Positions 1 to 11,476 of a DNA stretch of 64,000 nucleotides are shown piece by piece. The notes below the pieces were generated by a model. It was not told the origin of the DNA. It saw only the letters and a list, made by a program, of their open reading frames with translations, and ran no database searches. Where the stretch lies: NCBI GenBank assembly GCA_022478985.1, contig JAKSZP010000178.1, forward strand, positions 1-64,000, read 5' to 3'. The number at the start of each line of letters is the position of its first letter. Positions within the stretch are counted from its first letter, which is position 1. The translations under genes and the position numbers were made by a program. The stretch is from Massospora cicadina. Taxonomy: Eukaryota > Entomophthoromycota > Entomophthoromycetes > Entomophthorales > Entomophthoraceae.

Positions 1-79
1 TGTTTCTCGTGGACTTCCTCCAGATTTTCCCATAATTTGATGGGGTATCAGAGCATTTTGACTCTGCAAAGGCTTACCC

Positions 80-1330
80 CCTTTCCCCCCTCATACGAAA
101 TTCAATTTGCATTTTTGGACAATGGTGCATGTAACAAATAAAATTTACGTCCCCCCAGATGGAAAAGGAGGATGTGGTCCTCAATGCATGGTTGGATAAC
201 ATGCTCAACAAGGGTTGTTTTTCCCGGGAGACATCTCCAGTTCCTTTCCCCCATTGCAATTCCCAAAAAAGGCAGATGGTTCACTCCGTTTTTTGTGGTT
301 TCTTGGCACCTCAATAAGATAATAGTCCATGACCCCTACCCACTTCTTTTGGGAGTAAACCATAGGCAAGACGATTTTTAAAAGGTGTGGGTGTTCTCAA
401 AATTTGATTTTGTGAATGCCTTAAAAAAAATTTGGGGGAAGGAAGGTCAAGAATGGCTTAGCATCTGGACTGAGGCAATCCCAATTCCAGTGATGTTAGG
501 GTTGAAGAATGTGCCCAAACATTTTAGAGAATAATCAATGGCGTGCAAAGGGATCTCAGATTCTCCTGTGCAGTTGCATATATTAAGGATATTTTGGAAA
601 ACCCCCCACCCCAAACAACAAGCACTAGATTTGGAGAGTAGTGGCTTTGCATAAGGCAGGTCTGTTTGTCAATCCTTTAAAATGGAGAATTAAACCCCTT
701 TTTAAAACTTTTTTAAAAGATGGATACGCTATCCCCCCCAGTTAATTTAATGCCATCTGCGAGTGGCCTATTTTAACAACGCAGAAGATATTGAGAAGTT
801 TCTTGGGACCCATTTTCTGAAAAAGTTCTCTTCGCCTTATCCCAGTTAGCTGCCCCACTTCATCCACTCACGGGCAAGAACGCCCCCTTTTTTTCGGGAG
901 ACCTGAGTGCCAGCAGGCATTTGTTTCCCATTAAGAGGTGATAATATCATCTGCCATCTTTAAGCATGAAGATCCTTATAGCCTCTGCTTGAAAGCAATG
1001 CATCTTCGCCGTGGTAGGGGGGCCCAAGAGCATGATGGGTTTGGGAAAACCCAGTCGTTTATTTCTCCTGCAAGTTCTTTCCACTGAGCAATCCTGGGCC
1101 ATCTATGACAAAAATCTGGCAGCCGGGTGGGCCTTGACCCACTGGCGGTACCTCTTGCAGGGCCTCAACATGAGTTGACTGTGCAAACAGACCAACAAGA
1201 TCTCCTTTACTTCTGCAAGCCACAGAAGTTGGCACACCGTCAGCCCATACTTACCAGGGTTTGAGCAGCTTTAATTTAAATGTGAGTTTTGGGAAAAGGG
1301 GTTTAAATTGTCCTTCCTGACTTCCTTAGC
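80..1330 (+). pseudogene. M1 reverse transcriptase and RNase H relic
   Basis: Around 172-381 the peptide SPIAIPKKGRWF followed by LNKIIVHDPYPLLL matches the RT fingers region (selection of the coding strand, PKKDG box and DYRxLN..YPLP box of Ty3 RTs). Around 390-535 comes a palm segment with FVNA, EGQEW and LKNVPKHF. The catalytic box reads YIKD at 579-590 instead of YxDD, so one of the two adjacent metal-binding aspartates is a lysine. At about 1,085-1,260 an RNase H relic shows ALTHWRYLLQG and a KPQKLAHRQPIL-like segment. Several stops and frameshifts separate these pieces, so it is a dead copy. Confidence 0.75.
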
Positions 1331-1689
1331 TGCAACCCTGCAATTATCCAACTGACTAAGATGAGGCAGATCTATTACAGTCAATCCTCTACTCAAATTT
1401 GGCTTTATTCCTCTCGCAGTTTCTGAGAAGATTTGCTCCAGAAGCATTTTTATTTGCGGGTCTTAAAAGCGCAAACAGCATGTGCTGAAGTGGTGCACTT
1501 TTAGAGCGATTGTCTCCCCCTTCCTACAAGCATTCTCTTTATTTTCATTTAGGGGCTCCAAATTTTTTGGGTGCAGTTGTGGGTCCCTTCTCTTCTTCGA
1601 TCTGATGTAATCCAGGATCATCACGATCCCCCCTCTTTGGTTACCCATGGAATAAAAAGTGCATTGATCTAATCAAGCGTCCCTATAAT

Positions 1690-2790
1690 TGGCTGGGCTT
1701 GTAAAAGGATGTCTCAGCATGGATTGGGACTGCGTAGTTTGTCAGGGAAATGAAGACTTTTTAGAAATGACTTTACACCCTTGTAAAAAGCAAAACCCAG
1801 GGACACGGTGTCCATGGATTTTATTGTTGAGCTTCCCAGCCCCAAGGGGTTTGCAATTATGGCATGTATATTGCTTTTTAAAAATTTCATTGTTTATCCC
1901 GTGCTCCCCAATTTCCTCGGGAGAAACTGCCCATCTCTTTGTGCATCATTTATTGTCAATACAGCCCCCCACAAAAATTTTGGATCATGGGGCCCAATTT
2001 ATGATGCGGTTTTTTAATGAGCTCTTTGGGGGTCTTGAAGATTAAACCCTGCCCTCCACCACATACCATCCACAGTCAGATGGGGAAAAAGAATGAGTCA
2101 GTCAGATCTTGAAGCATTACCTTCAGTGCTATGCCAGCCATAGGGAAACCCGGGGGAAATCACCCCCCGCCCCCTCATACAACAATGAAACCCATGCATT
2201 CAGGGTTTTCCCCATATGAAGTGACTTTAGGATATAATCCATCATTTTCTGTCAGTCCATGCCTTTACCCAGAGGTACCAGTGCGCCAATCACGCCCAGA
2301 CATCCTTCCCCCAGTCCTTGGGTTTAGAGCCCTGACTGGCTTAATGATTACAAAAGATTTGTAGATTTAAGCGGCTCCTGGCCCAAAATAAAGGTAGTAT
2401 CCTATGTCATGCTCAACATGAGGCATTTGCGCATGAAGGTGCCATCGCATAATTTTTCCAGCAAACTCTCAGGTCCAAACCTGGTGGAAGAGGACTTTGG
2501 AAATGATGCCTTCCTTTAAAAAATCCAACCCTGGAAGAACACCCAGTCTTCCATGTGTCCAAGTGTCCCCTTTTAAAGGGGGGCAATCCCTTTGGACCCC
2601 AACCCATTGTTATTGGGGGGAGCTGTGGAAGCCAAATTAAAAACCTCCTGGTTACCCACAAATCATGTTGATTAGTCCAATATCACGTTTCATGGAAAGG
2701 CTATACAGCCTATGAGAACAGCATATTGGCGCGCAGGACTGTGTCAACTGCTCAGAGCTTGTTGAGGCCCATGCTACTCACCCAGATGGC
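1690..2790 (+). pseudogene. M1 integrase core and chromodomain relic
   Basis: The integrase catalytic core starts near 1,808 with MDFIVELPSPKGFAI, the usual xDF(I/V)xGLPxSxG block holding the first catalytic aspartate. GPIYDAVF near 1,990 and HIPSTVRW near 2,065 stand for the DRGPQF and YHPQTDG boxes. After 2,131 the peptide HSGFSPYEVTLGYNPSF matches the HSSTGxSPFxxxYGxxP block. A chromodomain-like segment, QYHVSWKGYTAYENSI, lies at about 2,668-2,730; this domain usually reads methylated histone tails to target integration. The pieces lie in different frames. Confidence 0.75.
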
Positions 2791-4067
2791 CCCCGTCCCC
2801 CCCCCCCCAAAAAAAAAATTGCCACCCTAATGGCGATCAAGTTGCCCAAGGCCCATTGTGGCCCCCCCCAAACCCCTGTGGGGGTGCCCCCCCTTTGGAA
2901 AAAGGGAAGGGAAAGTTTTGGGGGGAGCGCCCCCTCCATTTTGAACTGGGTGGTAATCCCATTCCAGTTAAACAAATGGCCAAGAAGGAAATCTGTTCCC
3001 CTAAGCTCCCAGGTGAACTCACCATTGTGGTGGATAAGCGTTGGGTAACAGCTTTCCCTTTAAGGAACCCGACACCAAAAACATTATTTGCTTTGGATGA
3101 ATTAGTAAGACAAATTCAGGTGATTTGTGCCAAGTTCTCAGGGAGTTGGTATCCACATGGGAAATAAAGGTTTGAACAAAATTGAGGGCAACGAGCCTTT
3201 ATATTAAAGCTTGAAAGCCCCATACCCATGGCTACAAATCCTGACGGGCATGTAACTGCATATAATGGAATGCCAAGTGTAAAATTTTTGCAAAACTCAT
3301 TGGCATTGGGACATTTTGAAATGTAAACCACAAATTGAAATCCACCTTGGACATACCAAAATCTTTGCCTAATAATTCCCGCTTGGCTAAATGAATGCCG
3401 GAGCAACTGGATGCAGGCAGTGTTGAGCATCCCAAACCCATTCTCAACCTCATGGGAATGCCCCTATGTGGGGTGGCCTTGGGAGGTTCCCATTGCCCTT
3501 TGGTCGAGATGCCATTGCTCTAGCTGTCAAAACTGAAGGAAATCAGCAATTCAGGCATTTGTGGGCAAACTGACAGTGTCTCACCCTTTAGCCCACAAGT
3601 TCAAATCTTGTTCAAAATAATTCATTTTATCCTCACTTAAAGTTCGCAACTTAGGAGAATCTCAAGGTCACCAATCCTGATTTTTTCCAATCTATTACCC
3701 AAATTAATTATCTATTCAAGTAGTAACACATTAAGAAAATTAACAGTTTTTTCTAGTCTTAAAATTCCAATAAAAAACCCATTTCCCAAATTCTTTATTT
3801 TTATAATGATGAAATATAAACCACCCTACCCAACCCAATTTCTCCAGCTCATAAACCCGCATGCCCTGGGGCCATGTTTGCCTAGTGTATTGCCAGTCTT
3901 ATATTCACATTTATGATCCATGAAAGCTCTTTGGTAAATTCTGTTCCCATTAAAATAACTGTCTTTCAAGAAGCATTTCCTCTGGCATCTGGGTTTGTCA
4001 TTTGGGTGCTTTGACATCCAGACTGGCAGGCCATTCTAAACTTATCTTGCTACTATTATGACAAGAA
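2791..4067. other. Unassigned stretch after M1
   Basis: It opens with a run of twelve C followed by ten A at 2,797-2,818. Two overlapping open stretches occur, one plus (2,856-3,167) and one minus (3,116-3,430), neither with a domain I recognise. From about 3,650 the base composition turns AT-rich like the M2 element, and a 63-codon minus-strand open stretch (3,826-4,017) lies next to the LTR-like repeat. I see no promoter, RNA gene or clear TE terminus here. Confidence 0.5.
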
Positions 4068-4819
4068 GCTAAGGCTGTAAACTAAAAAAAGACAGCCACT
4101 TCCAATGCCAAGTTATTGAGTATGGGTCATCCATAGTTTCAATTTTCATATTGAGAGACCAGAAATTTTTTAAATGTTTTTAAAGATTTAAAAGTTCATT
4201 GGGCGAAATTAATTATTTATTGAGAAGGATAATGATAAAACATAGCACTCTAGCAATAAAGCATAGCGCTGGTTTTTTATGGCTTCAAGGAATTAGGGAG
4301 AAATATTTCAGAATTTTTTGACAACAGGATGTGCACAATTTCTTCAGAACGCTGGGACTTTTTCACAATATAATAGTTTGCCAATTGTGGGTGGCCTTTT
4401 GCAGTTTACTCTTACAAACTTTGCTGACTCATCAGGGCTCCGGCATCCTTGCATCGTCCTTAATATATAAATTTTTTTTGACTGTTTGAGGGTCTTCCGT
4501 TGAATTAACCTCATAACTACGCCCCCTTCAAGGATCTAATCTTGATCTTCAAGTTCAAGTGCAGATTTCGTTGTACACTTTTAATTTTACTCAAATATAT
4601 TTCAGCTTAATTAAAAGTTTTTAAGGATAAAAATTTCTCCCTACTTTGGGTTTTTTTTAAAATCAAAATTAGTTGAGCATCGGATACCTAGCATACATCT
4701 AGGTATGCCCCATATCCACTATATTTTCTAGAAGATAAGATTGGGGCCCCTTCCCTTTCCTCAACTGGAAGGGATGTATCACCTAGTTCAATTTAATGGA
4801 CTTGGCAGGGGCCCTTACA
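4068..4819 (-). repeat. LTR-like repeat R1, proposed 3' LTR of M2
   Basis: It shares long interrupted similarity with 20,157-20,910, for example the plus-strand words gacaacaggatgtgca and ccttgcatc, and a shared gctaaggctgtaa at the left edge. On the minus strand it starts with TGTAAGGG directly after a purine tract (4,820-4,835). In the other copy a short open stretch runs through the equivalent TGTAAGGG-proximal part, so a coding origin for part of the repeat cannot be excluded. The exact left end is uncertain. Confidence 0.6.
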
Positions 4820-4982
4820 TTACCCTTTCCTAAAAGAATAGTATCTGTATTTCCTTGTGACCTCATACTAGAACATAATTTTTGTGCAGTAAGTGCAGTT
4901 TGATGGTCAGAATGGTCAGGGGCTTGATATTGACAGGCACAGGTTCATCCATGATTTTGGGTGTGGAAATACTTAACTAAGC
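4820..4982 (-). other. M2 C-terminal tail and polypurine tract
   Basis: Minus-strand sequence between LTR A and repeat R1. It translates in pieces such as GNTDTILLGKGNV and ends in the purine-rich TTTTAGGAAAGGGTAA right before the TGTAAGGG start of R1. That is where a plus-strand primer tract belongs in an LTR element. This supports reading R1 as the 3' LTR of M2 and places the nested A-B unit inside the M2 3' end. Confidence 0.5.
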
Positions 4983-5569
4983 TGTCATAATGAGGGGGAT
5001 CAGATCCCAACCGGTCCTATGCTGTGCCAGGGCCCCAAAGTGCCTAGTGGTTAGTGACCCTGAAGGGCAGGAACCTACAATAGGACTAATAGAGTATATG
5101 AGAAACAATAGATCTATTAAATAATGCCTCATACTTTTTATAGTGCTTTTAGGCTAAAAGTGAGTAGAGAGTGAGGATTGATAATAATTTAAAGTAAATA
5201 AGTTACTAAGCAATAGAGGGCAATTGATGCCTCGCTACAGTGAAAACTTTTGCTTAGTTTGCTGATAACAAAATAAAACTTAGTTATTAATAATAATAAG
5301 TCATAAGTATATAATTAATTGATTATTCTCAGCTTTAAATGTGAGTAATCATTTAAACATAATTCACTATCAGATCAATCCCCATTAATCTTAGAACAGT
5401 TAATCCACTTTAATTAATAATGATTGTTATTGGGGATAGTCCCCCAATACAAAAAATTGGCTCAACTCAAAATTTATGTGGAGCACAATTTGGCATTATA
5501 GATTTTTACAATATAATGAGTCACATTGTCCAAGTTAGTTGCTTCACCCATAAGAAGGCTATCCTGAAA
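4983..5569 (-). repeat. LTR A (minus strand), uninterrupted paralogue of LTR B
   Basis: It aligns along its length with LTR B: shared words include gtgagtagagagtgaggatt, ctaagcaatagaggg and tgttattggggat. On the minus strand it begins TTTCAGGAT (LTR B: TGTCAGGAT), preceded by the purine tract GAGGCTTGGAGGGGTTC at 5,570-5,586. It carries a TATA-like ACTATAAAAAGTAT at 5,131-5,144. It shows the sequence LTR B had before P1, LINE-H and the SINE landed. The left end is inferred from alignment with LTR B. Confidence 0.7.
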
Positions 5570-6472
5570 GAACCCCTCCAAGCCTCAACTAGGGGTCAAG
5601 AGCCAAGGCATCTTCATTTTAGTTGTAATAGCGAGGGCCATCAGAATCATCAGGCATATTCTGATATGAAAAAAGAAGCAATCAAGATTATGGTGCCCAT
5701 AGCTTTGTAAAGGCAAAGATAGAGCCAAACGTAACAGGGTATGTATGGGCTAAAGGTAGCTGGCGCGGATACGTTGTAGAGATCTGGTAAGAGATGCCAT
5801 AGGCATAAGTTTCCAGTAAGAACATAGGTTGCAGAGGGCAAAGAATGAAGGGCTATTGAAAATTATTGGCAATGATTGCTGGCAGTGCATTTTGGTTTTC
5901 TCAACATAAAATTGCCAGTAGCCCTTGAATTATCTTACCTAAATTTAATGAGGAGCACAGTTAAACATAATATAGAATAACTTTTATATATTCTAAGCAT
6001 TAGTCACTGGTAGATCATAATATGGAAAGGTATCAGGGATTTTCCCTACAAAATTAAATTATCTATTAGTGTTAAATATATAAAATAAGATATAAGTTGT
6101 ACATTTAATTCAATTTCTGTTAAGTAAGATAACCTCGGGTGACAACCCTCCAACTGGCACTAACAGGATCAGCCTTGAAAAAACTCTAACTGTTCCTACT
6201 CAAGGTTTGAATACAAGTTGAGCTAGCTGGTAAAAAACACTCCAACTATCACCAATATTATCAAAACGGACATTGTCACTCCACCTAATCCTACTAAGTT
6301 AACCCTGAGCTTGGCAACTTGACAGCTTTTTCAGAGTCTCAGGGTAGTTCACCTGGTCTTGAGCGCTTTAATCTGAGCAGGAGTTTAAGTAGTTCATCTT
6401 GGGCTAGAGTCCCAGGGCATGATCGTTACTCCTCCTTCCTGAGATGTATTTTACACAGGGAGCTCGGGGGTA
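5570..6472 (-). other. Short interior between LTR A and LTR B
   Basis: About 0.9 kb lies between the purine tract next to LTR A and the primer-site-like sequence next to LTR B. I find no gag, protease, RT or integrase motif on either strand. It includes AT-rich filler and a block near 5,949-5,985 that repeats an LTR-internal word (gaggagcaca). The unit therefore looks like a non-autonomous or heavily deleted LTR element. The 96-codon plus stretch at 5,420-5,710 overlaps LTR A and has no recognisable domain. Confidence 0.45.
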
Positions 6473-6475
6473 CCT

Positions 6476-6489
6476 GTCAGGGAGCACCA
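6476..6489 (-). promoter_or_regulatory. Primer-binding-site-like sequence next to LTR B
   Basis: On the minus strand the LTR B end AATGAACA is followed at once by TGGTGCTCCCTGAC. The first bases TGG complement the CCA end of a tRNA. The core TGGTGCTC also follows the G2 5' LTR (35,131) and the E4 LTR (44,923), so several families here seem to use the same or a similar tRNA primer. Its position makes LTR B the 5' LTR of the A-B unit. Confidence 0.6.
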
Positions 6490-6724
6490 TGTTCATTGGG
6501 ACGCAGGGACTAAATCCTTATTGGTCTTAATTGTGTCAGGGCTCCAAAGTGTCTGGTGAGTTAGAAGCCTCAAAGGGCAGAAGAATATACAATAAGACTA
6601 ATAGATTATATGAGAAACAATAGATCATATAGATAATGCCTCATACTTTTCAAAGTGCTTTAAGGCTAAAAAGTGAGTAGAGAGTGAGGATTCAGGATAA
6701 GCAAAAGGTAGTTAAATTACCAAG

Positions 6725-7445
6725 TGTCATTCAATCTCCTTCTCGACTTAAGAAAAAGAATGGTGGAGGTATTAGTGCCCCCAAATCTGCTACCATGATT
6801 GGCCCATCACCTGCCCAATCTTCAAATAGTATTGTGGTTATCAACGATATGATTACCCACAGCGAAAAGACCTTGGCAGATTCTTGGTGGAATCATAACT
6901 ATCGTAAAAATATGGTTTATAACCAAAATCAGCTTAATAAGGTAATAACTAATAATAGGATTACTCTGACTTCTCAGCCAAATTCGGGGTGTTCATTACC
7001 ACATAGGTTTGATCATCTCTGAGGTGAGAAGATATTACTTGATGATGATAGGGTGCAAATTAACCAATCATTACCACATGAGTCTGACCACTGCTGAGGT
7101 GAGAAGATTTTACTTGCTGGTGATTAGATACAATTCACCAAATCATTATCACACGGGTCAGTTTTGCCTCAAAATATTTATCTTCGATCTGATAGGCCAA
7201 AAGCCTATATTTCCTAATTTGGATGACTCAGCTTTATATACTTTTGCCTTGAATACCCATGGTCCCAAAATTTGGACTAAGTAAAATAGGAAATACTAGT
7301 ATTGAGAAAAGGACCTTTCTTTTTTTGCCCTGCTTAAACAATAAAAAACATAAAAAACTTTAACAAAGCGTTATTTATTATTTTATTTATAAAGTAAACT
7401 TCTCATTTAACAAAGAATTTGTGGCATCCGTTGGTGGATCCCACA
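6725..7445 (+). repeat. P1 5' LTR
   Basis: 721 bp, starting TGTCATTCAATC and ending CCCACA. It aligns nearly end to end with the 3' LTR at 10,752-11,476; most differences are transitions. A TATA-like ttatata lies at about 7,234-7,240. Open stretches inside it (6,684-7,022 and 7,009-7,284) recur in the 3' LTR and are not separate genes. The sequence after the LTR, aactggtatactac, is a weak primer-site candidate. Confidence 0.9.
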
Positions 7446-7552
7446 AACTGGTATACTACAAGGAATCACCCTGAATACTTTGATAAGTATTAAAGTAATG
7501 GAGAGTGTCATCCGTTGGGTGAGAAATGGGAAGGGACTGAAGACAATGATTA

Positions 7553-9627
7553 ATGGATAGCCCTACCACTTTGATATTTGAAGAAGAAGAACAATTTGAA
7601 CTTATATTAATACCTGAGTCTTTTCGCATCACCTGGCCAGCTACTGAAGCCGTGAGAGACCTTACTCATGGTATCCTTAACCCTGGTGACATTGCATCTT
7701 GCAAATGAGTGTCATTGGTATAGAAACGCCACTTGTTTCTCTATGTGATTAGTCTCCTCCCAGAGACTTATGTCAGCTTACAAATTGACCACCTACGTAT
7801 GCAAGTTTGCTCACCCTTCCTTAGTCCATATGATGCATCTCTTAGCCGGCTATCATGAAGAGCTTCATTGACACCTAGATACCCATGCAGCTCTGAATTT
7901 AGCCTATGATAAGTTGTATCAACTGACCTCCAAACATCTTGGAGCAGTTAGATCTGGTGTGGAAGCTAATCACATCTTCATCATACAGCTGCATGACCAA
8001 CTACTACTATGGACTCTGGGATTGTAAAGTATGTTGAGGAGGCCATGAAGATATTCTGGGATGAACTGAATGCTTCCACCGCTAGCACCCGCTCGTTGTT
8101 GGAGTAGTTTGCTAATGAACTTGATAAACATAATGAGCAAATGCACAGGGACCTTTCAGCCCCTGATTCCGTCCCTCAAGAGGAATATGAACAGCGTGTG
8201 GCTGTGGTGGAGTGACAGTTAATTCAGGCCTTTTCACGTGTTGATCAACTGGAATGCCCTCTGTTGCTTGAACCATCTAGCGCCATCACCACCCTTGCGG
8301 CTAAGGTTGTTTAGCTAGAAAAGGAGCTAGCTCTCAAAGCTTCATTTGTAAATACCAAATATTTGGCACATCACCTGACTGAATGTGAAACTGAAGCAAA
8401 AGTGGTAAAAGCTTTTCTGGAAAGCCCTGTGCTGTTGAAGGAAGTACTTAGTCAATTGACGCAGGTTGAGCAGAAGTATGAGCAGATCAAGGATGGAGTA
8501 CAAGGCTCAAGCTCACACCCTCGTGATGATGAAGGGTGTAAACAAATGAAAGAAGAGTTGAAGAACTGCATGGAAGCCGTGGAAACAGCTCAATTAAATC
8601 TAAGCTCGCTGGTGTCACAACTCCGTTTTCAAGTCAATGCAATGGAGAGCTGAATGGAAGATCTTGAAAAACATAAATTAGGGATCAAAGCTCGACTGAG
8701 ACTATGTGAATCTGGGCCCCTAGAAGCCCTCACCAAAATGGAAACCCAGCTCAAAGCCATGCAAGATCAGTTCAATCGCCTTTCACGTACCTTTGATCAG
8801 TTAAACTACTGCTCTGAAACCTTGGAAGCAGAAGCTCCAGCTATTCATACCCTTACTAGGGGTGATTCTAGATTATTTAAACTGACGTTCAAAGACAATT
8901 TTATCCCTGGAGAAGGCAGCATTGCTTCATTTTTATATGTCTATGAAGCATCTATGGAAGGGGCAATGGATCGTCAGAAGGCCAAACATATACTTTCCTA
9001 TTTGGGCCGCATGGCACAGGAGGTGATGGTCCCCCACATGGATGCTCTTTTCACTTGGTCCGAGGTTAAAGAGGCTCTCATAAACACATTCGGTTCAAAA
9101 CAGGCTTTAAGTATGAAAAAGCAAGCTTTTATGCATATGAGTATCCAAAAAGGAGAGTCAGTGGTCGCCTTTGTGGAACGATTCTATATGGAAGCACAGA
9201 CTTTGTTCACCTCAAAGATGTTGACTTGTGATGATGCTGTAGCCGCCGTTTTGACTGGAGTGGCTTCTTACCCTCCATTAGTGATGCACATCACCTCAGT
9301 TAAATGCTATTTCCATACCATTAAAACATCAAGGAGGCGTTAATAGATGTTGCTGATTTCCATAAGCCCAAAGTTACATGTGGAGCAGTATATCGTCCTC
9401 ACGTTTTAACCATTGAGGATTCAAAGCCTAAGCCTCGAGCCCTAGCTATTGAAGACAAGAAGGAGCCCTTTCAGATAATGGGCCCTGAAGAGCAAAACCC
9501 CAAAGCAAAACGTCCTGAACGCCCTCAGTGCAAATACTGCTACAAGTTTGGACACAAGAAGGCTGTTTTCTGGAAAAAGAAAGCTGACGCCATGGAACAG
9601 GAGCAGGGAAAAGCAATGTCAGCGTAG
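7553..9627 (+). pseudogene. P1 gag: coiled-coil N-part, capsid, zinc knuckle
   Basis: An ATG at 7,553 opens MDSPTTLIFEEEEQFEL; the same frame continues with stops to 8,653 (helical, Q/E/L-rich, coiled-coil-like) and through 8,654-9,343. The latter holds a gag capsid segment, with LFKLTFKDNFIPGEG, EALINTFGSKQAL and AFVERFYMEAQTLF. A frame change near 9,310-9,331 leads to a CX2CX4HX4C knuckle at 9,529-9,570 whose last cysteine is phenylalanine (TTC). Capsid forms the particle and the knuckle binds the RNA template. The P2 gag at 22.6 kb is a clear homologue. Confidence 0.85.
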
Positions 9628-10716
9628 GGAAAGGCACTCCTATTTCTGACAAATCTCATGTGCCTGACTCATTTAAACAACTTATGCCATTAACTCGCAT
9701 TACTAATACCCCAGGGGATGATTCTGAGGGGTACGGATGAGGTCGGCTATTTTGTTATAGGAGTACCTGCTGAAGTGGAAGTCCCCAATCGCTTGAATGC
9801 TGGAGGAGTAGATGAAGCCACCATACCTGAAGAGACATATCCCTGCAGAGTTCTAAGGGAGCCAGCCGTTATTGATACTACCAGTGGTACAGATGAGGTG
9901 TTGTCTCACCTTATTCGCCCTCTCCAGCATGGCCATACCATGCAGTCCATCCAGAAAAATTACCCTGAGACTGCGTGCAAATTAACCTCCACTTTCCATC
10001 TTAGGGAGGTCCTAGCGCTATCACCCAATTTTTGGGGGGATACTTACAAAGGTCAAAGTGGTTATCCAAAAGTTTGGGTGATGGCTATCTTAGATACAGG
10101 CTCCCCAGTGAACGTAATCTCCTCCAAGTTGATGAAAAAGATCAAATTTGCACCTGATTTGGAGTACAACCAAGACTTTGGAACCGCTGGTCCTAACAAC
10201 ACCTGTGCACTGGGTGCTTACTTGTCCCTTCCCATTTGTATTGGGAAACTTATTCTATCAGCTTCTGCAGTAGCTTTGGATAATAACGCTTATGATATGC
10301 TTATAGGTACTCAGTTTATGATTTAGTATGACGGCATTATTAATATGAAGCAAGGGTTCTTGTCGTTGCTCAATTATGAAGTCCCCTTAGTCTTAGCCAA
10401 TAAAGAACCCAACAAGAAGGAATACTCTTGCATGGTTGAGTACCCGCTTTCCGCCTTACCTATACTTTATACCAACCTCAAAAAAATGGTTACTAAAGAA
10501 GGCCAAGCTGCCAATGAGCTCCAAGCTCCTCTACCTTCTTACCATGTGTCAGATAGGGTTTTATATTACCACAATTGCATAACTCTCTGCAGTGGCAAAC
10601 TTGGATCAATCTGGGAGGGGCCATTTACCATCATGTATAAGAGAGGAAATGAGTATTCTATAAAGTCTCTGGCTACAGGAATTATCATAAACTGGGTACA
10701 TGGCCGCTTCCTATGA
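9628..10716 (+). pseudogene. P1 protease joined in frame to integrase C-terminal domain
   Basis: It continues the knuckle frame after a stop near 9,625. The aspartic protease lies at about 10,078-10,326: AILDTGSPVNVIS with an intact DTGS active site, GTAGPNN and YDMLIGTQF. After one TAG (10,324-10,326) the same frame continues to 10,716, where SDRVLYYHN, KLGSIWEGPFTI and INWVHGRFL are the small beta-barrel DNA-binding end of Ty3 integrases. RT, RNase H, the HHCC finger and the DDE core are absent. The junction lies near 10,420-10,445. The PR precursor would be about 200 residues; the fusion would not be an active integrase. Confidence 0.85.
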
Positions 10717-10751
10717 ACCTACACCCCTCCCAACATTCTTGAGGGGGGCAA

Positions 10752-11476
10752 TGTCAGACAATCTCCTTCTTGACTTAAGAAAAAGAATGTTGGAGGTACT
10801 TGTGCCCCCGAATCTGCTACCATGATTGGCCCATCACCTGCCCAATCTTCAAATAATATTGTGGTTATCAACAATATGAGTACCCATGGCGAAAAGACTT
10901 CAATGGATTCTTGGTGGAATCCTAACTATCGGAAAAACATGGTTTATAACCAAAATTGGCTTTATAAGGTAATAACTAATAATAGGATTACTCCAACTTC
11001 TTGGATGAATTTGGGGTGTTCATTACCACATGGGTTTGATCATCTCCAAGGTGAGAAGATATTACTCGACAATGATAGGGTGCAAATTAACCAATCATTA
11101 CCACACGAGTCTGACCACCACCAAGGTGAGAAGATTTTACTTGCTGGTGATTAGATACAATTCATCAAATCATTACCACACGAGTCAGTTTTTCCTCAAA
11201 ATATTTATTTTTGATCTGGTAGGCCAAAAGCCTATATTTCCTAATTTAGAAGACTCAGCTTTATATACTTTTGCCTCAAATACCCATGGTCCCAAAATTT
11301 GAACTAAGTTAAATAGGAAATACTAGTATCAAGAAAAGGACTTTTCTTGGTTTTGCCCTGCTTAAACAATAAAAAAACATAAAAAACTTTAACTAAGCGT
11401 CATTTATTACTTTTATTTATAAAGTAAATTTCTAACTTTAACAAAGAATTTGTGGCATCCGTTGGTGGTTCCCGCA
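10752..11476 (+). repeat. P1 3' LTR with polypurine tract
   Basis: 725 bp, starting TGTCAGACAATC and ending CCCGCA. The tract gaggggggcaa at 10,741-10,751 directly precedes it, as expected for a plus-strand primer. Differences from the 5' LTR are mostly C/T and G/A. A TATA-like ttatata is conserved near 11,260-11,270. Confidence 0.9.

Larger units (their letters stand above)
1..2790 (+). mobile_element. M1: decayed Ty3/gypsy chromovirus pol fragment, left-truncated by the window edge
   Basis: Translated fragments in different plus-strand frames follow the Ty3 order RT, RNase H, integrase, chromodomain. No LTR, gag or protease is visible because the element starts left of the window. The stretch is unusually rich in long homopolymers and GC compared with the rest of the window, and many frame changes fall at such runs. 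It is a relic that cannot make a full polyprotein. The chromovirus call rests on the chromodomain-like peptide after the integrase. The right boundary is approximate. Confidence 0.8.

Noticed and set aside
41..58. GGGGTATCAGAGC resembles the initiator-tRNA primer site TGGTATCAGAGC
   Set aside because: It lies within M1 RT-upstream coding sequence, with no LTR end before it; the match is interrupted and probably chance.
6684..7284. Open frames of 112 and 91 codons repeated at 10,822-11,302
   Set aside because: They lie inside the two P1 LTRs; the duplication is the LTR pair, not a gene family, and no domain is recognisable.
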